A DNA stretch of 64,000 nt from Fibrella rubiginis (GTDB lineage: Bacteria > Bacteroidota > Bacteroidia > Cytophagales > Spirosomataceae): positions 620,001-684,000 of the forward strand of contig NZ_JAFMYV010000001.1 of assembly GCF_017353185.1 (NCBI RefSeq). Reading direction: 5' to 3'. Of the stretch, positions 60,330-64,000 are shown one piece after another. A program made the translations under genes and the position numbers. The notes beneath the pieces are model-generated. The model was not told the origin of the DNA, made no database searches, and saw only the letters and a program-made list of their open reading frames with translations. Within the stretch, counting starts at the first letter, position 1, and each line of letters begins with the position of its first letter.

Positions 60330-61112
60330 TTACTGCATCGCCATTTTTTCTCCTTGCGGGGCTTTGCCGTTGGGTGGGTTGGTACCTTTTATTGACAGAA
60401 TAAAACTGGCTACCTGCTGCACCTGAAGCGGGTTGAGTTGCTTCTTCCACGACACCATCCCTTTTTCGGGGACGCCCTCGTTGATGGTGTGATAGACCGC
60501 CTTGATTGTGCCACCGTGGAGCCAGAAATCGTCGGTCAGGTTGGGGCCAACGATGCCTTCACCTTTGGTGCCGTGGCAGGCCGTGCAGTAGGTCGTAAAC
60601 AGGGCCTGGCCTGCGGCAATGCCTTTGCTGTCAGCTAGTTGTGTTACAGTGTTTTCGTTGATCTTACCCGCCACCAGCTTGATATATGCCTCGCGCTGCT
60701 GGTTGGCGATGGCTACTTCCTGGGTGTACTCCTGCGCCATAACATCGCCGGTGCCGAAGACATGGTAGATGCCCAGGTACACCAGCCCGAAGGCGATAGT
60801 GCCGTAGAACAGGGCCATGAACCACGGTGGCGGCGGGTTGTCAAGCTCCACGATGTTGTCGTAGGTGTGCTCCATCGCCAGCGTATGCTCCTGTTCCAGC
60901 GAATGCAGCCCGATAAACCGTTTCCAGAACGATTCTTTCGGCACCACCGGCTGCGCAACCACCTGTGGCTCAAGTAGTTTTTGCAGGGTAAGCAGCAAAT
61001 AAAGGCTGATGGCCAGGGTCAGCAGCACCGCCGCTGCAATCAGGATGGTGATAAACAGCCAGAGCAGGTCGGTGCCCGACGTGGGGTTCCAGAAGGTAGA
61101 TGGGTTGGTCAT
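60330..61112 (-). CDS. ccoP: cbb3-type cytochrome c oxidase subunit III (CcoP), one haem c
   Basis: 260 residues from the ATG at 61112. Two membrane helices (about 13-42 and 80-102, WFMALFYGTIAFGLVYLGIYH), then a cytochrome c domain with the single haem motif CTACHGTKGEG and the axial methionine in KGMVSWKKQLNP. Proteobacterial CcoP has two haems; a single one is usual in Bacteroidota. It carries electrons from soluble cytochrome c to the oxidase. A C-rich inverted repeat separates it from ccoQ. Confidence 0.93.
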   Translation of the reverse strand: MTNPSTFWNPTSGTDLLWLFITILIAAAVLLTLAISLYLLLTLQKLLEPQVVAQPVVPKESFWKRFIGLHSLEQEHTLAMEHTYDNIVELDNPPPPWFMALFYGTIAFGLVYLGIYHVFGTGDVMAQEYTQEVAIANQQREAYIKLVAGKINENTVTQLADSKGIAAGQALFTTYCTACHGTKGEGIVGPNLTDDFWLHGGTIKAVYHTINEGVPEKGMVSWKKQLNPLQVQQVASFILSIKGTNPPNGKAPQGEKMAMQ

Positions 61113-61120
61113 GGCGTGTG

Positions 61121-61259
61121 ACCCCACCCCCAGCCCCTCCCCTCAACTGGAGGGGAGGGGAGCCGCTTTAGAGCAGCTTCGCTAGTGTTTCGGGAAGCGT
61201 AGCTTACGCCGAAGTAGTCCCCCTCCCCTTGGTTTAAGGGGAGGGGCTGGGGGTGGGGT
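61121..61259. repeat. C-rich/G-rich inverted repeat between ccoQ and ccoP
   Basis: Arms of about 40 nt (ACCCCACCCCC, CCCCTCCCCTCAA, GGAGGGGAGGGG words) share almost the same sequence as those at 53887-54017. The loop has AGCGTAGCTTACGC, a short palindrome like the cores of the heptad family. It interrupts the cco operon and might reduce downstream expression. Confidence 0.9.
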
Positions 61260-61263
61260 GGTT

Positions 61264-61422
61264 TTAGTCCTCTAATGGCAACTGACTCAAGTGGCTGAGG
61301 TGCTTTTTGTCGGCGAAAATCAGGTATAAACCTACCAGCGCGAAGAACACGAGGAAGATCAGGAATGAGGTCACCATGTAGGTGTCGGCACCCGGAATTT
61401 TGGCGATGAATTGCTTGAACAT
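61264..61422 (-). CDS. ccoQ: Small CcoQ-like subunit of cbb3 oxidase
   Basis: 52 residues, ATG 61422 to TAA. An N-terminal FKQFIAKIPGADTYM, one membrane helix (VTSFLIFLVFFALVGLYLIFA) and a basic/histidine-containing tail (DKKHLSHLSQLPLED). Size, single helix and position between ccoNO and ccoP match CcoQ, which stabilises the complex. Identity is by context and shape rather than by strong sequence motifs. Confidence 0.8.
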   Translation of the reverse strand: MFKQFIAKIPGADTYMVTSFLIFLVFFALVGLYLIFADKKHLSHLSQLPLED

Positions 61423-61430
61423 GACTTTTT

Positions 61431-61542
61431 TAGTGGTGAGTGATGAACGGTAAGTGATGAGTGGGATGGCCGGTATTCCGGTGCGGCATGATTATGCTGG
61501 CGTCAGCCAACTCATCACTTCCCGTTCATCGTTTATCACTTA
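61431..61542. repeat. Heptad-armed inverted repeat between ccoNO and ccoQ
   Basis: About 32-nt arms (61431-61462, 61510-61542) with AGTGATG, AACGGTA and AGTGATG words, complementary with few mismatches. The loop ends in TGCTGGCGTCAGCC, like the cores of the other heptad repeats. The right arm contains the stop region of ccoNO. Confidence 0.85.
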
Positions 61543-63744
61543 TTTTTTAATGTCCGTCCCCAACCGTTGGAGGTAGGCGATGAGGGCTACGATTTCACGG
61601 TCGGGTTGCACGTTGATGCCGTTGGCGGCGAGGTCGGTGCTGATCGTTTTGGCCTGCGTCTGCAGATCGGCGGGGGCATTGGCGATAGCCTGATCGGTGT
61701 AGGGAACGCCCACCGAGCGCAGTGCCCGGAGCTTTTTGGTGGTCAGATGCACGTCGAGCTTTTGGGTCAGCAGCCACGGGTAAGGCGGCATGATCGAGCC
61801 GGGCGACATCGACACGGGTTCGTGCATGTGGTGGAAATGCCAGGCGTTGGGGTACTTGCCACCCACGCGGTGCAGGTCGGGGCCGATGCGTTTGCTGCCC
61901 CACAAAAACGGGTGGTCATACACAAATTCGCCTGCCTTCGAGTACTCGCCGTAGCGTTCGGTTTCCGACCGGAACGGCCGCACCATCTGACTGTGGCAGT
62001 TTACGCAGCCCTCGCGGATGTAGAGGTCGCGGCCTTCCACCTCCAGCGCTGTATAGGGCATCACCGACGCGATGGTGGGCACGTTGGAGTTGACCATAAA
62101 CGTTGGGATCAGCTCCACCATCGTGCCAATCAGGATCACCACCAGCGACCCCACCAGCAGCGGCATCGGCTTTCGCTCGATCCAGCGGTGCCAGTAGGTG
62201 TCCTGCCCCGTGGGTACGTAAATGGCTTCCAGGGCGGGTGCTTCGGCGGGTTCGTTCGCCACGAGCGTACCGGTGGCCATGGTTTTGAACAGGTTATAAC
62301 CCATCATGATCGCCCCCGTCAGGTAGAGTACCCCGCCAAATGCCCGCATCATGTGCAACGGCAACAGTTGCAGCGTCGTCTCCAGAAAATTGGGGTATTT
62401 CAGCAGGCCATCGGGTGTGAACTGTTTCCACATCATACCCTGCAAAAAGCCCGATACATACATCGGAATGGCGTAGAACAGAATGCCCAGCGTGCCAATC
62501 CAGAAGTGGGCGTTGAGCAGCTTTTTCGAGTACAGCGGCGTCTTGTACAACCGAGGAATGAGCCAGTACAGGATGGCGAAGGTCAGAAAGCCGTTCCAGC
62601 CCAGCGCCCCAACGTGCACGTGGGCCACCACCCAGTCGGTGAAGTGAGCAATGGCGTTGACGTTTTTCAGGGCCAGCATGGGTCCCTCAAACGTAGCCAT
62701 GCCGTAGGCCGTCAGGCCCACCACCATAAATTTCAGAATGGCGTCTTCGCGCACCTTGTCCCAGGCCCCGCGCAGGGTAAGCAGCCCGTTGATCATGCCG
62801 CCCCACGACGGGGCAATGAGCATAACAGAGAAGACCACACCCAGCGACTGCGCCCAGTCGGGTACGCTGTTGTAGAGCAGATGGTGCGGCCCCGCCCAGA
62901 TGTAGATGAAAATGAGCGCCCAGAAATGCAGGATCGACAGCTTGTAGGAATAGATGGGCCGACCGGCCATTTTGGGCAAAAAGTAATACATCATGCCCAG
63001 GTAGGGCGTGGTCAGGAAGAAAGCCACGGCGTTGTGGCCGTACCACCATTGCACCAGCGCGTCCTGCACCCCGGCGTAGACGTAATAACTTTTGAACAGG
63101 CTCACCGGCATCTCGAACGAGTTGACGATGTGCAGCACGGCCACCGTGACGAACGTGGCGATGTAGAACCAGATGGCCACGTACAGATGCCGCTCGCGCC
63201 GTTTGATGATCGTGCCGAACATGTTCACCCCGAAAACAACCCAGATCACCGTGATGGCAATGTCGATGGGCCACTCCAGTTCGGCGTATTCGTGGGAGGT
63301 AGTGAGGCCCAGCGGCAGAGTGGCTACCGCCGCCACAATAATGGCCTGCCAGCCCCAGAAATGGACTTTGCTGAGCAGGTCGGAGAACATCCGCGCCTTG
63401 CAGAGCCGTTGCAGCGAGTAGTAGACGCCCATGAAAATGGCGTTGCCCACAAAGGCGAAAATGACCGCGTTGGTGTGCAGCGGCCGAATGCGCCCGAAGG
63501 TGGTATACTGGTTGCCGAGGTTGGCCGCCGGGGCGAATAACTGGGAGGCAATCAGCACGCCAATGACCATGCCGATGATGCCCCAGATGATGGTGGCTAC
63601 GCCGAAATCGCGCACGATGCGGTTGTCATAAGCAAAGCGTTCGAGCGTGGGGGGAGCACCCGTTGGCGAGCCGGACAGCGGTTGGCCGAGTTTGGCCCGA
63701 TCCGGGGAGATGATATTGATGGGTCGTTCAGGCGAGACGTTCAT
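61540..63744 (-). CDS. ccoNO: cbb3-type cytochrome c oxidase, fused subunits I and II (CcoNO)
   Basis: 734 residues. Residues about 40-500 are the haem-copper subunit CcoN with twelve helices and metal-binding histidines in HTNAVIFAFVGNAIFM, WYGHNAVAFFLTTPYLGMMYYFLPK, and WAGPHHLLYNS. Residues about 530-734 are CcoO, with one membrane helix and the haem c motif EGCVNCHSQMVRPF and the tail LVALIAYLQRLGTDIKK. It reduces oxygen with high affinity under microoxic conditions. The fusion is known in Bacteroidota. It overlaps ccoS by 4 nt. Confidence 0.96.
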   Translation of the reverse strand: MNVSPERPINIISPDRAKLGQPLSGSPTGAPPTLERFAYDNRIVRDFGVATIIWGIIGMVIGVLIASQLFAPAANLGNQYTTFGRIRPLHTNAVIFAFVGNAIFMGVYYSLQRLCKARMFSDLLSKVHFWGWQAIIVAAVATLPLGLTTSHEYAELEWPIDIAITVIWVVFGVNMFGTIIKRRERHLYVAIWFYIATFVTVAVLHIVNSFEMPVSLFKSYYVYAGVQDALVQWWYGHNAVAFFLTTPYLGMMYYFLPKMAGRPIYSYKLSILHFWALIFIYIWAGPHHLLYNSVPDWAQSLGVVFSVMLIAPSWGGMINGLLTLRGAWDKVREDAILKFMVVGLTAYGMATFEGPMLALKNVNAIAHFTDWVVAHVHVGALGWNGFLTFAILYWLIPRLYKTPLYSKKLLNAHFWIGTLGILFYAIPMYVSGFLQGMMWKQFTPDGLLKYPNFLETTLQLLPLHMMRAFGGVLYLTGAIMMGYNLFKTMATGTLVANEPAEAPALEAIYVPTGQDTYWHRWIERKPMPLLVGSLVVILIGTMVELIPTFMVNSNVPTIASVMPYTALEVEGRDLYIREGCVNCHSQMVRPFRSETERYGEYSKAGEFVYDHPFLWGSKRIGPDLHRVGGKYPNAWHFHHMHEPVSMSPGSIMPPYPWLLTQKLDVHLTTKKLRALRSVGVPYTDQAIANAPADLQTQAKTISTDLAANGINVQPDREIVALIAYLQRLGTDIKK

Positions 63745-63932
63745 AGGGCGGTAGCGTTGGTGTTTGAGGAAGCAGGCGAGGGGTTAGCCGGGGCATCATC
63801 GTCGAGCAGCATCCGGATGGCGGGGGTGTAGAGATCGTCCTGCTGCCCGGTCTTCATAGACCAGATAAAGGCTCCCAGAAATCCCAGCGCGATGGTGAAG
63901 CTGATGCCGATCATGAAAAAGAGGATACCCAT
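63741..63932 (-). CDS. ccoS: cbb3-type oxidase assembly protein CcoS
   Basis: 63 residues. One membrane helix (ILFFMIGISFTIALGFLGAFIWSM), followed by KTGQQDDLYTPAIRML, the CcoS motif, and a Ser/Asn/Pro-rich tail. It assists insertion of haem and copper. It overlaps ccoNO by 4 nt and appears to be the first gene of the operon, 24 nt downstream of a -7 element. Confidence 0.92.
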   Translation of the reverse strand: MGILFFMIGISFTIALGFLGAFIWSMKTGQQDDLYTPAIRMLLDDDAPANPSPASSNTNATAL

Positions 63933-63955
63933 TGGCGGTGTGTGATTGACCGGGA

Positions 63956-63999
63956 CAAAGGTGCCGCCGCCCCACCCACCCCCACATGAGGCCTGTTAG
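63956..63999 (-). promoter_or_regulatory. Putative CRP/FNR-type promoter of the cco operon
   Basis: On the minus strand, CACCTTTG (63963-63956) is preceded 33.0 bp upstream (centre to centre) by a 14-bp site (63986-63999) reading, on the plus strand, A-TGA-GGCCTG-TTA-G, one mismatch from TGA-N6-TCA. Weaker than the other five sites but in the same position. Confidence 0.5.
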
Positions 64000-64000
64000 C

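Noticed and set aside
61567..63540. 657-codon open frame antisense to ccoNO
   Set aside because: It mirrors the strongly conserved CcoNO gene; its translation is rich in His/Arg/Gly/Gln with no domain. It is a by-product of GC-rich codons.

Overview
The window reads as a chromosome segment of a Bacteroidota bacterium, most likely Cytophagales of the Spirosomaceae type. The signs are a SusC/SusD pair, a type IX secretion C-terminal domain, a fused CcoNO cbb3 oxidase with a one-haem CcoP, four-helix-bundle and DUF2520 proteins, promoter -7 elements of the form TAnnTTTG, and few Shine-Dalgarno sequences. The genus is an inference. I see no rRNA, tRNA, CRISPR array, integrase or transposase.

Layout. 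1-6.0 kb: the 3' end of an amino-acid permease, then a SusD/SusC nutrient-uptake pair on the minus strand. 6.0-12 kb: an aldehyde dehydrogenase behind a 28-bp palindrome, a secreted protein, and a sulfur module (TauE/SafE exporter, metallo-hydrolase/rhodanese, two YeeE/YedE half-transporters). 12.4-14.6 kb: pdhB and two small envelope proteins. 14.8-22.2 kb: a putative defence island (two Eco57I-type methylase-like subunits, a GIY-YIG/helicase protein and a secreted protein), bounded by 270-bp direct repeats of the 3' end of an iron-sulfur membrane protein gene. 23.6-39.5 kb: housekeeping genes (DUF2520, mdh, mutarotase, ffh, S41 peptidase, purM, oxidoreductase, DUF481, TPR, purE, LysM). 40.2-42.4 kb: a small low-GC accessory patch with a stop-interrupted GIY-YIG gene and an attC-like hairpin.

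42.4-64 kb is a coherent low-oxygen/energy-stress block: pfkB, four tandem-domain universal stress proteins and one reduced one, a soluble FixH-like protein, L,D-transpeptidase, LOG protein, pyridoxamine-oxidase-like protein, D-lactate-type dehydrogenase, a PAS histidine kinase with a REC-CRP/FNR response regulator, a thioredoxin-like protein and the cbb3 oxidase operon (ccoS, ccoNO, ccoQ, ccoP, ccoG, fixH, SafE-like). Five 14-bp sites of the form nTGA-N6-TCAn and one weaker variant (TGA-N6-TTA) lie exactly 33.0 or 55.0 bp (centre to centre) from putative -7 elements, as expected for class II and class I CRP/FNR activation. I infer that the REC-CRP protein encoded in the block controls it.

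Many intergenic gaps hold long inverted repeats. Their arms are quasi-tandem 7-mers, different at each locus but self-complementary, and several centres share a GCTnACGC...GCGTnAGC core. Two further pairs belong to other repeat families (a REP-like core and a C-rich arm). These repeats are the main sequence structure left unexplained by the genes.
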